This document shows, one piece after another, positions 1-8,258 of a DNA stretch of 64,000 nucleotides (positions within the stretch are counted from its first letter, which is position 1; each line of letters opens with the position of its first letter). Source of the DNA: Stagnihabitans lacustris (lineage in GTDB: Bacteria > Pseudomonadota > Alphaproteobacteria > Rhodobacterales > Rhodobacteraceae); contig NZ_JAPDGS010000001.1 of NCBI RefSeq assembly GCF_025950525.1, positions 248,001 through 312,000 on the forward strand. The letters run 5' to 3'. Below the pieces are notes generated by a model. It ran no database searches and was not told the DNA's origin. It worked only from the letters and a program-made list of their open reading frames with translations. The position numbers and the translations under genes are program-made.

Positions 1-144
1 CTGGCCACCGAGGCGCTTGAGGCCTTCATCGCCACGCTGCGCAAATACACCCTGGCCGATGCTGTCGTCCGGCCCGAGTTCTTTGCCCAGCCCCCCGCCG
101 CCGCCAGCCAGCCGCGCCGTGGTCCGCGTCAGATGGCGGTGTGA
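1..144 (+). CDS. C-terminal fragment of an unidentified protein
   Basis: The window opens inside this gene. Frame 1 runs without a stop for 47 codons and ends in TGA at 142-144. The tail is rich in Ala and Pro and ends in a basic stretch, and I do not recognise a family from it. It converges with the MerR-type regulator and the two reading frames overlap by 16 bp. It is called a gene mainly because the codon use is the strong G/C-third-position type seen in its neighbours. Confidence 0.5.
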   Translation: MATEALEAFIATLRKYTLADAVVRPEFFAQPPAAASQPRRGPRQMAV

Positions 145-551
145 TCGGCCGCGCATTGGGCGTGATCGCCAAGGACCTCGATCACCCGGCAATCGGCGAT
201 GCGCCCGCCCGCACATTGCGCCACCATGCGCTGCAGCTCTGATTTCAACGCCAAAAGCCGGGACAGGCGGCTGTCGACCTCGGCCAGCTGTGCCCTTGCG
301 ATGGCATCGGCCTCGGCGCAGGATTGGTCGGGGCGGTCCGACAGGCTGAGAAGGTCGCGGATCGCCTCAAGCCCGAAGCCCAGGTCGCGCGCGTGGCGGA
401 TGAAGGCCAGCCGCTCCAGCGCCTTTGTGCCGTAAAGCCGCTGGTTGCCCTGGCTGCGTTCGGCTTCGGGCAAAAGGCCGATCTGTTCGTAATAGCGGAT
501 CGTGGGGACCTTGACCCGCGTCCGCGCGCTAAGCTTGCCGATGGAGAGCAT
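129..551 (-). CDS. MerR-family heavy-metal regulator (ZntR/CadR/PbrR type)
   Basis: This 140-residue protein has the MerR winged-helix domain at residues 1-70 (IGKLSARTRVKVPTIRYYE start, then NQRLY) and a dimerisation helix at about 75-110. Cys78, Cys113 and Cys121 sit where ZntR, CadR and PbrR place their metal ligands, and a second Cys/His group (His130, Cys133, His137) lies at the C-terminus. Proteins of this type sense Zn, Cd or Pb and untwist an over-spaced promoter. The gene is divergent from the P1B-type ATPase, with the shared dyad between them, so the ATPase is the obvious target. Which metal it responds to cannot be read from the sequence. Confidence 0.9.
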   Translation of the reverse strand: MLSIGKLSARTRVKVPTIRYYEQIGLLPEAERSQGNQRLYGTKALERLAFIRHARDLGFGLEAIRDLLSLSDRPDQSCAEADAIARAQLAEVDSRLSRLLALKSELQRMVAQCAGGRIADCRVIEVLGDHAQCAADHTAI

Positions 552-560
552 GAAACCCCC

Positions 561-591
561 TTGTACCTCTAGTCCCTATAGGGATTACGAC
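561..591 (+). promoter_or_regulatory. MerR-type operator/promoter for the metal ATPase
   Basis: An imperfect dyad, CCTCTAG (566-572) and CTATAGG (576-582) three bases apart, lies between a -35-like TTGTAC (561-566) and a weak -10 near 585-591, giving the long 18-19 bp spacer typical of MerR-regulated promoters. It lies in the divergent gap between regulator and ATPase. The -10 is poor, so the exact start of transcription is uncertain. Confidence 0.6.
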
Positions 592-620
592 AGCGACTCA
601 GTCAGATCAAGGAGCATGTG

Positions 621-2693
621 ATGGCAGGCAAAGACAGGCGGGAATGGCGGGTGACGGGGATGGATTGCGCCGCCTGCGTGACCAAGGTGACGCGGGCGCT
701 GGCGCCTTTGCCGGGGGTCAGCGGGGTCGATGTGGCGCTGATGGCCGAGCGGCTGACGCTGCAGCTGGCGCCCGGCACGACCCCGCCCGAGGTGATCGAG
801 GCGCGGGTGAAGGCGCTGGGCTATGGCATCGCGGCCAAGGCGGCGCCGCAGGGGGAGGACCCCTGGTATCGGACGGGGAAGGGGCGCCTCGTGGTGGTCT
901 CGGGCCTGGTTCTGGTGCTGGCCTGGGGCCTGGCCTGGCTGATGCCGCAGGTGGCGACCGGGGCCTTTGCGCTGGCCTGCCTGATCGGCCTTGCCCCCGT
1001 GGCGCGGCGCGCGGCGGTGGCGCTGTGGATGGGCCAGCCCTTCACCATCGAAAGCCTGATGACGCTGGCCGCGCTGGGGGCGCTGTGGATCGGGGCGGCG
1101 GAAGAGGCGGCCCTCGTCGTCTTTCTCTTTGCGGTGGGCGAGGTGCTGGAGGGGCTGGCCACGGCCAAGGCCCGCGACGGCATCCGCGCGCTGGTGGCTT
1201 TGGTCCCCAAGACGGCCTGGGTCGAGGCGGGGGGCTTGCACGAAGTTCCCGCCGCAGCCCTGCAGATTGGCCAGGTCATCCTGGTCCGTCCCGGCGACCG
1301 CATCCCCGCCGATGGCACCATCCTTGAGGGCGTCTCGGGCGTCGATGAAAGCCCGGTCACGGGCGAGAGCCTTCCGCGGTTGCGCGCCCCGGGCGATGCG
1401 GTCTTTGCCGGGTCCATCAACACCGAGGCCGCCTTGCGGATCACCGTGACGCGGGGGGCCGAGGACAACACCATCGCCCGCATCATCCGCCTTGTGTCCG
1501 AGGCCGAAGAGTCCCGCGCCCCGACCGAACGCTTCATCGACCGGTTCAGCCGGTGGTATATGCCTGCAATCGTTGGGCTTTCCGCCCTGGTCGTGATTTT
1601 GCCGCCCCTGGCCCTTGGCGCAGATTGGCAGGTCTGGACCTATCGCGGCCTGGCGCTTTTGCTGATCGGTTGCCCCTGCGCGCTGGTGATCTCGGTCCCG
1701 GCCTCGGTGGCTTCGGCCCTGTCCAGCGGGGCGCGGCGCGGTCTGTTGTTGAAGGGCGGCGCGGCGGTCGAGGCGGCGGCGGGCGTGCGCTCCATCGCCT
1801 TTGACAAGACCGGCACGCTGACCGAAGGCCATCCGCGCGTGACCGATGTCGTCGCGTTCGGCCCCTCCTCCGAGGCCGAGATCCTGACCCTGGCCGCCGC
1901 GGTCGAGGCGGGGTCGGGCCATCCGCTGGCCCGGGCGATCTTGCAGCGCGCCGCGGGGTTGGCCCTGCCGCAGGCGCAGGCCGCGCGGGCCTGGCCGGGG
2001 CGCGGGGTCACGGCCATGGTCGGCGGGGTCGAGGTCGCAGTGACCGCCCCGCAGCACGTCCCCGACCTTGGCGCCCATCAAGCCGTGGTGGCGGCGCTGG
2101 AGGCCGAGGGCAAGACGACCGTCGTCGTTCTGCGCGCCGGTGTGGCCTTGGGGCTGATCGCGATGCAAGACAGCCTGCGCCCGGATGCGCGCGCCGCGAT
2201 GGATCGGCTGCGCGGGCTGGGGCTGGTGCCCATCATGCTGACGGGCGACAATCCGCGGACGGCTGCGGCCATGGCGGGCGCCCTGGGCATCGACTTTCGC
2301 GCCGGACTGCTGCCCGAGGATAAGTTGGCCCATATCCGCGGAATGGAGGCGGTGATGATGGTCGGCGACGGGATCAACGACGCGCCCGCGCTGAAACAGG
2401 CGCGGATCGGGGTGGCGATGGGTTCGGGTAGCGATGTCGCGCTAGAGACGGCAGAAGCGGCGATCCTGCGCGACCGGGTGGGCGATGTTGCGGGCCTGGT
2501 GGAGTTGGCGCGCGCGACGATGGCCAATATCCGGCAGAATGTCGCCCTGGCGCTGGGGTTGAAGGCGGTGTTCCTGGTGACTTCGATCCTGGGGCTGACC
2601 GGGCTTTGGCTGGCGATCCTGGCAGATACCGGGGCCACGGTCCTGGTGACGCTGAACGCGCTGCGCCTGTTGCGGTTCGACCCGAAGGACTAG
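621..2693 (+). CDS. zntA: P1B-2 type Zn/Cd/Pb-exporting ATPase (ZntA-like)
   Basis: This 690-residue inner-membrane pump exports divalent soft metals at the cost of ATP. The N-terminus carries one heavy-metal-associated domain with GMDCAAC at residues 13-19. The transport-site CPC motif is at 351-353 (GCPCALVIS), the phosphorylated Asp at 395 in DKTGT, the His-Pro pair at 434-435, and the hinge GDGIND at 582-587. The last membrane helix contains the Asp-x-Gly (LADTGAT) seen in P1B-2 pumps rather than the copper group. ATG at 621 is preferred over the overlapping GTG at 618 because AAGGAG at 609-614 is six bases away. It is divergent from the MerR regulator. Confidence 0.93.
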   Translation: MAGKDRREWRVTGMDCAACVTKVTRALAPLPGVSGVDVALMAERLTLQLAPGTTPPEVIEARVKALGYGIAAKAAPQGEDPWYRTGKGRLVVVSGLVLVLAWGLAWLMPQVATGAFALACLIGLAPVARRAAVALWMGQPFTIESLMTLAALGALWIGAAEEAALVVFLFAVGEVLEGLATAKARDGIRALVALVPKTAWVEAGGLHEVPAAALQIGQVILVRPGDRIPADGTILEGVSGVDESPVTGESLPRLRAPGDAVFAGSINTEAALRITVTRGAEDNTIARIIRLVSEAEESRAPTERFIDRFSRWYMPAIVGLSALVVILPPLALGADWQVWTYRGLALLLIGCPCALVISVPASVASALSSGARRGLLLKGGAAVEAAAGVRSIAFDKTGTLTEGHPRVTDVVAFGPSSEAEILTLAAAVEAGSGHPLARAILQRAAGLALPQAQAARAWPGRGVTAMVGGVEVAVTAPQHVPDLGAHQAVVAALEAEGKTTVVVLRAGVALGLIAMQDSLRPDARAAMDRLRGLGLVPIMLTGDNPRTAAAMAGALGIDFRAGLLPEDKLAHIRGMEAVMMVGDGINDAPALKQARIGVAMGSGSDVALETAEAAILRDRVGDVAGLVELARATMANIRQNVALALGLKAVFLVTSILGLTGLWLAILADTGATVLVTLNALRLLRFDPKD

Positions 2694-2702
2694 GCCGCAG
2701 GG

Positions 2703-2861
2703 TCAGACACCGCGGGCGGTGAAATCGACCGGGATCACCTTGCCCTCGGGGGCAAGGGCGTCCATGACCCGGCGCAGCTGTTCGACCGTTCGGCCCCAGC
2801 CCCGCGCGGTGGCATCGGTTTCCACCCGGGTCAAAAGCTCTCGCAACGCGCTTGGTTCCAT
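2703..2861 (-). CDS. Small hypothetical protein, 52 residues
   Basis: A 52-codon frame with an ATG at 2861 and a G-rich stretch about six bases upstream fills most of the gap between the metal ATPase and guanine deaminase. The product starts MEPSALRELL, is mostly helical with a basic middle, and has no signal peptide or membrane segment. Codon use matches its neighbours. I do not recognise a family. It converges with the ATPase (10 bp between stops) and could be co-transcribed with guanine deaminase, whose stop lies 70 bp upstream of its start. Confidence 0.45.
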   Translation of the reverse strand: MEPSALRELLTRVETDATARGWGRTVEQLRRVMDALAPEGKVIPVDFTARGV

Positions 2862-2931
2862 GATGCCCCCATCTGTTTCCCCATCGTAACCGGGCGTTGG
2901 TTAACAAAGGGTTAGGGCGCAGGCGGACCGG

Positions 2932-4194
2932 TCAGCGGCAGGTTCCGCCGATCCAGACCGCCCGGATGGCGCGGTCGTCGCCCAGCATGATCGTCGGAAA
3001 GACCTGCTCCCACAGGTCTTCCGCCCGGCGTGTCGCCTGTTCGATGGCCGGAGTGGACTTCAGGTTCACCACGACCAAGTCGGCCTCCAGCCCCGGGGCG
3101 ATGTTGCCCACCTGACCCTCGGCCCGCAGCGCCCGTGCGCTTCCGCAAGTCGCCAGCCACCACAGCTGCGACGGATGCAGCGCCTGACCGCGCAGCTGCG
3201 CCACCTCATAGGCCGCGGCCATGGTCCGCAGCATCGAAAAGCTTGAGCCGCCGCCGGTATCGGTCGCAAGCCCCACCCGCAGCCGCGTCGCAAGCCCCAT
3301 GTCGAAAAGCCCCGAGCCGATGAAGGTGTTGGACGTCGGGCAATGGACCAGCGCCGCCCCCGCCTCTTCCAGCCGGGCGCGTTCGCGGGGCGTCAGGTGG
3401 ATCGCGTGGCCATAGACCGCGCCTTCACGCAGCAGGCCTTGCGCCTCGTAAGTGTCCAGATAATCGCGGCTTTGCGGGAAAAGCGCGCGGACCCAGGCGA
3501 TCTCGTCGGTCTGTTCGGACAGGTGGGTTTGCATCAGGCACGCGGGGTTCTCGTGCCACAGCGCCCCCAGCGCCTGCAGCTGTTCCGGCGTCGAGGTTGG
3601 CGAAAACCGCGGTGTGATCACATAGGACAGCCGGTCGACCCCATGCCATTTCTGCAACAGCGCCTTGCTGTCGTCATAGGCGCTTTGGGCGGTGTCGCGC
3701 AGCCCCTCGGGCGCGTTGCGGTCCATGCAGGTCTTGCCGGTCCAGGCGCGCAGACCCCGCGTCCGGGCGGCATGGAAAAACGCATCCACCGACCCCGGAT
3801 GGATCGTCGCATAGGAACACATTGACGTCGTGCCATGCGCCAGCGCCAGATCCATGTAGCGGCCCGCGACATCCCCAGCATAGGCCGGGTCGGCGAACCG
3901 CATTTCCTCGGGGAAGGTATAGGTGTTCAGCCAGTCGATCAGCCGCTTGCCCCAGCTTGCGATGATGGCGGTCTGCGGGTAGTGGACATGGGCGTCGATG
4001 AACCCGGCCGAGATCAGGTCGCCGCCATAATCGGTCACGCGGGCCGTTGGATGCGCGCGCGACATGGCGTCAAAGGCGCCCACCGCCAGAACGCGGCCCC
4101 GGTCGATCACGACGGCCTCGTCCAGACGCGGGCCCCCCCCCGCAAAGGGGTCGCCGTCAAAGGAAAGCACCTGTCCTTTCAACAAATCGGCCAT
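2932..4194 (-). CDS. guaD: Guanine deaminase
   Basis: This 420-residue amidohydrolase converts guanine to xanthine and ammonia in purine salvage or catabolism. The metal-binding pair His69/His71 lies in the GFIDAHVHYPQ motif characteristic of guanine deaminases. Further on are the later ligands: QTHLSE, the GHAIHLT segment, and the TDTGGGSSFSM stretch carrying the conserved Asp. Full length for the family, with a good ATG start. It is transcribed away from the folate cyclo-ligase gene, so their promoters share the 4195-4376 gap. No other purine-degradation gene is visible nearby. Confidence 0.92.
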   Translation of the reverse strand: MADLLKGQVLSFDGDPFAGGGPRLDEAVVIDRGRVLAVGAFDAMSRAHPTARVTDYGGDLISAGFIDAHVHYPQTAIIASWGKRLIDWLNTYTFPEEMRFADPAYAGDVAGRYMDLALAHGTTSMCSYATIHPGSVDAFFHAARTRGLRAWTGKTCMDRNAPEGLRDTAQSAYDDSKALLQKWHGVDRLSYVITPRFSPTSTPEQLQALGALWHENPACLMQTHLSEQTDEIAWVRALFPQSRDYLDTYEAQGLLREGAVYGHAIHLTPRERARLEEAGAALVHCPTSNTFIGSGLFDMGLATRLRVGLATDTGGGSSFSMLRTMAAAYEVAQLRGQALHPSQLWWLATCGSARALRAEGQVGNIAPGLEADLVVVNLKSTPAIEQATRRAEDLWEQVFPTIMLGDDRAIRAVWIGGTCR

Positions 4195-4376
4195 GGCATC
4201 TCCTGTGTGTCGCTTTGCGCAGTTTAGGCGTCGGCGGTGGTGGGGTAAATTTCTGCAGCCCCCTTGTTTAAAAGAAACAGCTTTCTGTAAGCTGCAGGCA
4301 ATGGCTGATCGGAATTTCTGCCGGAATTTCGATCATCAGAGGCCGCGCATTTGGGCGCGGACGGGGGACGGGCAGG
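4195..4376. promoter_or_regulatory. Divergent spacer with direct repeats and hairpins
   Basis: The 182-bp gap between guanine deaminase (-) and the cyclo-ligase (+) holds two copies of CGGAATTTC in direct repeat 12 bp apart (4310-4318, 4322-4330). It also holds a hairpin CAGCTT/AAGCTG (4278-4294) flanked by CTGCAG at 4253 and 4292, and a hairpin CCGCGC/GCGCGG (4343-4360) just before the + strand start. In many bacteria 6S RNA lies immediately upstream of this cyclo-ligase gene, but I could not match a 6S fold here, so this is recorded only as a structured regulatory spacer. Confidence 0.35.
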
Positions 4377-4919
4377 ATGGACGAGATAAAGGCAGCCGCG
4401 CGAAAGGACGCTTTCGCCCGGCGCAAAGAGGCCTATTCCCGGGGGCAGGGTCAGGCGGCCGAGCTGTTGGCCGATGTGCTGGCAGAGTTCGGGACCCTGA
4501 CGCTGTCGGGTTACATGCCGATGCGGACCGAGATCGACCCTTTGCCCGCCATGGCGCGCCATCGCGGCCCGGTGGGGGTGCCGGTGATTCTGGCGCCCGC
4601 GACGCCGCTGCGGTTTCGGCTGTGGACGCCGGATGCCACGATGGTGACGGGCGATTTCGGCGCGCTGATCCCCGCGGATGGCCCCTGGATCGAGCCGCAG
4701 GTGATGATCGCTCCGCTGTTGTCCTTTGACGCGCGGGGCTACCGCCTGGGCTATGGCGGCGGGTTTTATGACCGCACCGTCCAGGCCCTGCGCGCCCGCC
4801 ACAAGGTCACGGTGATCGGTTTCGCCTTTGCCGCGCAAGAGGTGGACGAGGTGCCGATTGACCAACACGACGAAAAGCTGGACGCGATTGTGACCGAAGC
4901 GGGCGTGCGCTGGTTCTGA
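4377..4919 (+). CDS. 5-formyltetrahydrofolate cyclo-ligase
   Basis: This 180-residue enzyme converts 5-formyl-THF to 5,10-methenyl-THF with ATP, returning stored folate to the one-carbon pool. The hallmark C-terminal motif GYGGGFYDRT is present, as is the basic N-terminal region (KAAARKDAFARR) that contacts ATP. Length is normal for the YgfA/MTHFS family. The start is supported by GGGCAGG just upstream. Its stop abuts the stop of the convergent AAA ATPase gene with no gap. Confidence 0.92.
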   Translation: MDEIKAAARKDAFARRKEAYSRGQGQAAELLADVLAEFGTLTLSGYMPMRTEIDPLPAMARHRGPVGVPVILAPATPLRFRLWTPDATMVTGDFGALIPADGPWIEPQVMIAPLLSFDARGYRLGYGGGFYDRTVQALRARHKVTVIGFAFAAQEVDEVPIDQHDEKLDAIVTEAGVRWF

Positions 4920-6236
4920 TTACTTGGCGATCTTTTCGTCGCGCACGAACATGTTGCCCCAGGCGCGGTCGATCAGGTCGGGGGTCATCTGATAGGGGAT
5001 GCCCTCGAACTCGCAAATCGCGATCATCTGGTCGATGAGAAACACCGGCTGGTAGTTCGCGAAGTTGTTGTTGATCGTCGGATACTTGACCTTCAGCAGG
5101 TGCAAAAGCGCGGTTTCATCCAGCGGCATCTTTTTCTTGCGCGCGACCATGGCGAAGATCTTCAGGAAATTGTCCTGGCTGGGCCCGTCGATCTTGATCT
5201 TGAAGAAGATCCGCCGCAGCGCCGCGCCGTCGAAAATCTCGTTCGGGTGGAAGTTGGTCGAGAAAATCACAAGCGTGTCGAAGGGCACCGTGAACTTCTC
5301 GCCCGACTGCAGGGAAAGGATGTCGCGGCTTTCTTCCAGCGGCACGATCCAGCGGTTGACCAGCTTTTGCGGCGGCTCTGCCTGACGGCCCAAGTCGTCG
5401 ACGATGAAAATCCCGCCCGAGGATTTCAGCTGCAAGGGCGCCTGATAGGTCCGCGCCACGGGGTTGTATTTCAGGTCCAGCATGTCCAGCGAAAGTTCCC
5501 CCCCGGTGATCACCGAAGGCCGGTCGCACATGACATAGCGGTTGTCGAAACGCGGGCCTGACCGGCGCAGGGAGTTCGGGTCATCTACCGCCTCGACTGC
5601 GGCGGAATGGACGATCGGGTCATAGACCGTGATGATCTGGCCGGAATATTCGATGGCGCGGGGGATATAGACCTTGTCGCCCAAAGCGGCCCGGATGCCG
5701 TTGGAAATACTGGATTTCCCGTTGCCGGGTGGGCCATACATCAGGATGGACCGCCCCGAACCGACGGCAGGCCCCAGGTTGCCGATCAGGTCGTCGGGCA
5801 GGATCAGATGGCCCATGCCCTTCATCAGATTGTCGCGCGTGATCTTCATGTTGCGCACGGACTGGCGCTTGACCTGGGTTGTATAGCTGTCCAGCGGCAC
5901 CGGCATGGCGCCATAATATTCCGACTGCGACAGCGCGTCCAAAGCCCGCGCCTTGCCGCCATCGGTCAGTTGATAGCCCATCTCGCCGCCGGAATTGGCG
6001 TGCAGCGTGCCGGTCGCCTCCAACAGACGCTGCTGGCGCGCCATGTCCACAAGCTCTTGGATCAGGGGCACCGGCAGGCAGATCACACGCGACAGGGCCG
6101 AGACCAGGTCCAGGTTCATCCGGAACATGGTCTTGAGCAGCAGATCGCGCATCATCACCGTGGAAATCCCGACCTCGTCCAGCGTTTTGGGCTGCGAGGG
6201 AGGAATGACGCCCTGGGGCGGGACCTGCATGTTCAT
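4920..6236 (-). CDS. AAA ATPase at the end of the tad operon
   Basis: A 438-residue cytoplasmic ATPase. Walker A is GPPGNGKS at residues 168-175, followed by a Walker B-like IFIVDD and a sensor-1 segment (VIFSTN). The roughly 150-residue N-terminal part is helical and unrecognised. It is the last gene of the - strand tad run, 24 bp downstream of the prepilin peptidase. That placement suggests a role in pilus assembly or its regulation, but no direct function can be assigned. The MoxR/RuvB-like core and the fixed position next to tad genes are the only clues. Confidence 0.75.
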   Translation of the reverse strand: MNMQVPPQGVIPPSQPKTLDEVGISTVMMRDLLLKTMFRMNLDLVSALSRVICLPVPLIQELVDMARQQRLLEATGTLHANSGGEMGYQLTDGGKARALDALSQSEYYGAMPVPLDSYTTQVKRQSVRNMKITRDNLMKGMGHLILPDDLIGNLGPAVGSGRSILMYGPPGNGKSSISNGIRAALGDKVYIPRAIEYSGQIITVYDPIVHSAAVEAVDDPNSLRRSGPRFDNRYVMCDRPSVITGGELSLDMLDLKYNPVARTYQAPLQLKSSGGIFIVDDLGRQAEPPQKLVNRWIVPLEESRDILSLQSGEKFTVPFDTLVIFSTNFHPNEIFDGAALRRIFFKIKIDGPSQDNFLKIFAMVARKKKMPLDETALLHLLKVKYPTINNNFANYQPVFLIDQMIAICEFEGIPYQMTPDLIDRAWGNMFVRDEKIAK

Positions 6237-6260
6237 CGGGGGCTCCTGATATGGCCTGCC

Positions 6261-6803
6261 TTAATTACCCGCCAAAAGTGACGAAATAGGAGCGATCAGA
6301 AGGTAAAAGTTCAACATTCCCGCCAAAGCCAATCCCATCGGGAATTTGTGATGCGTCCACGAGGCCCAATCGGGCGTCGCGCGGCGCATGGCGGGGATGG
6401 CGCGCAGGATGCGGTGCAAGACAAAGGCCGCCAGCAGCGAGGCGGCCAAAAGCCCGGTCCAAAGCCGCAGGTCGGCATAAAGGAAGAAGGGCGCCATGGC
6501 CGCGCCGAACTTGCTGTCGCCGGCGCCCATCAGGTTCAGCATATTCGCGATGAACAGCACGACCAGGACCGCGATGCCCAGGGCGGTGCCCAGGCCCCAA
6601 TCGGTCAGCGTCATGCCAGGCAGGCCCTGCGACAGGGACACGACCAGCCCCAGGCCGACAAGGACCCAGACCGCGACCAACGCCAGCACGGCCCGGTTCG
6701 GGATCTTCATCGCCCGCATGTCGTTCAAGGCGACCCAAAGGCCGATGAACAGGGTGAAGGGCAAAAAGACCAGGGACAGGGTGACGGATTGCATCAAAGC
6801 CAT
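6261..6803 (-). CDS. cpaA: Prepilin peptidase of the Flp pilus (CpaA/TadV)
   Basis: This 180-residue inner-membrane aspartyl protease cleaves Flp and pseudopilin leaders. It has about five to six hydrophobic helices. The two catalytic Asp residues are visible in NDMRAMKIPN (about residue 28) and GAGDSKF (about residue 95), the standard type IV prepilin peptidase pair. It is the short form without the N-terminal methylase domain, as usual for CpaA. Its start overlaps the stop of the upstream TPR lipoprotein by one base, so the two are translationally coupled. Confidence 0.92.
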   Translation of the reverse strand: MALMQSVTLSLVFLPFTLFIGLWVALNDMRAMKIPNRAVLALVAVWVLVGLGLVVSLSQGLPGMTLTDWGLGTALGIAVLVVLFIANMLNLMGAGDSKFGAAMAPFFLYADLRLWTGLLAASLLAAFVLHRILRAIPAMRRATPDWASWTHHKFPMGLALAGMLNFYLLIAPISSLLAGN

Positions 6804-7654
6804 TAACGGCCCTCCAGCGCTGCGAGGCTGCGGGCGGCCTCTTCGAAATAGGTTGGGGCGGTGTCGACGGCCTCTTGCAAGAGCCGCTTGCCGGTCGTCG
6901 TATCGCCCTGTTTCACGGCGGCAAGCCCGGCGGTATACAGAAGCTTGGCCTTTTCGTCCTGGGTCATGGCGATCACCGGCAGCTCGTATTTGCGCTGCAT
7001 GGCGCGCGACATCACCAGGTTGTTCTTGGCGGTGAACATCGAGCTGTCATAGGTCAGGGCCTGCAGGAACAGCTTTTCCGCCCCCGGGCCATCGCCCCGG
7101 GTCAGTTTCGAAAAGCCCCAGTTGTTCAGGATGCTTTGTGGTTTGTTGGTCAGACCCACGGCGACCGAATAAAAGCTGTCGGCCTTTTTCCAGTCCTTTT
7201 TGCTGTCGGCCACCATGGCCTCCAGCCTGTAGCGTTCATAGGTTTCGACCGTGGGGGGGATCGCGTTCAAGACCCCCTCGGCCTTGCCCCATTCGTTTGA
7301 CCGGATCAGCACATCGGCCAGCGCAAGCCGGTCGTCGTCGGTCGCCTCGGGGGTAGAGAGGATATCCCCCAGCGTCCCCGTCGCCTCGGCATAAAGGCCC
7401 GCGCGCGATTGGCTGCGGGCCAGACCCCGCTTCAGGTCGATCTTGTCGGGGCTGACGGCAAGGGCGTTCTTGAAATAGTTCACCGCTTCCATCGGGTCGG
7501 CGACGGTCAGCATGATATCGGTCAGGTTGGATTGGTCGACGGCCTGAGCCTCGGCCACGGCGCGGTCGGCCTGCGCGCGGCTGACGCCTTTCTGACAGCC
7601 TGCCAGAAGACCCGTGCCCAGAAGGCACAGGATCACAAGGTTGGGGTGGCGCAT
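6803..7654 (-). CDS. TPR lipoprotein of the tad locus (TadD-like)
   Basis: A 283-residue protein with a lipoprotein signal peptide (lipobox LAGC, mature Cys at about residue 20) followed by tetratricopeptide-type helical repeats. It probably acts as a periplasmic pilotin or scaffold for the Flp secretin, as TadD does in other tad systems. It sits between another TPR lipoprotein and cpaA in the tad operon. Which of the two lipoproteins is the true TadD counterpart cannot be decided from the sequence. Confidence 0.8.
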   Translation of the reverse strand: MRHPNLVILCLLGTGLLAGCQKGVSRAQADRAVAEAQAVDQSNLTDIMLTVADPMEAVNYFKNALAVSPDKIDLKRGLARSQSRAGLYAEATGTLGDILSTPEATDDDRLALADVLIRSNEWGKAEGVLNAIPPTVETYERYRLEAMVADSKKDWKKADSFYSVAVGLTNKPQSILNNWGFSKLTRGDGPGAEKLFLQALTYDSSMFTAKNNLVMSRAMQRKYELPVIAMTQDEKAKLLYTAGLAAVKQGDTTTGKRLLQEAVDTAPTYFEEAARSLAALEGR

Positions 7655-7690
7655 TTTGCGTCCTTTTGCTGCTCGAATCCGAAAGCGCGC

Positions 7691-8242
7691 TTACAACTGG
7701 CTTAGCAAAACGAAGTCACCCTCGCCCCGCCGCACCAGGTTGAACTTGGGCGCGTCTTCGGCATCGGGTTCACCATAGACGGTTTTTTCGGACCGGGCGA
7801 TAGCCAGCTTGAGATTCTCGCGGATGGAATCCGAATTGCCACTGTCCAACTCGAAGGCCTGCTGAAAGACCGCCTTGGCCTCGCCGAACTTGCCCTGTTC
7901 CATCAGGACCACGCCCAGGTTGTTGATGGCGGGAACAAAGGTCGGCTCCTCTTCGATGGCGCGGCGCAGGACCTGTTCGGCCTGGCCCAGCCGCCCCAGT
8001 TTCAGATCGGCCGAGCCCACGGCCGACAGGACATCGACCGTCATCCCGTCCTGACCCGCCGCCCGGTAATAGGCCTTCAGCGCCAGTTCGTATTCCCCCG
8101 CCTCCATCAGGCGATGCCCGACCTCCAGCCCATCCACCGAGGCCGCGCGGCCGTTGACAGCGGGGGGCGTCATGCCGCCAGAAGAAAGCTCCCCGCCACA
8201 GGCGGAGAGCATCAGGACCAGGCCAAGAAGGACTTTGCGCAA
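7691..8242 (-). CDS. tadD: Short TPR lipoprotein (TadD-like)
   Basis: A 183-residue lipoprotein with a short leader (MRKVLLGLVLMLSAC). The mature part has about three TPR units, including the typical AINNLGVVLMEQGKFGEAKAVFQ pattern. TadD proteins are outer-membrane-associated TPR lipoproteins needed for Flp secretin assembly. It lies 16 bp downstream of tadC and 36 bp upstream of the second TPR lipoprotein, in one operon. The gene symbol is assigned by position and length. Confidence 0.8.
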   Translation of the reverse strand: MRKVLLGLVLMLSACGGELSSGGMTPPAVNGRAASVDGLEVGHRLMEAGEYELALKAYYRAAGQDGMTVDVLSAVGSADLKLGRLGQAEQVLRRAIEEEPTFVPAINNLGVVLMEQGKFGEAKAVFQQAFELDSGNSDSIRENLKLAIARSEKTVYGEPDAEDAPKFNLVRRGEGDFVLLSQL

Positions 8243-8258
8243 ACCAACCCCCGCGGGG

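Noticed and set aside
585..2333. A 582-codon - strand frame opposite the metal ATPase
   Set aside because: The + strand has all P1B ATPase motifs in order; the - strand product has none and is rich in Gly, Arg and His as expected of a shadow.
4195..4376. 6S RNA upstream of the folate cyclo-ligase
   Set aside because: The position is typical of 6S RNA, but I could not find the long interrupted hairpin with a large central bulge; only short stems are present.
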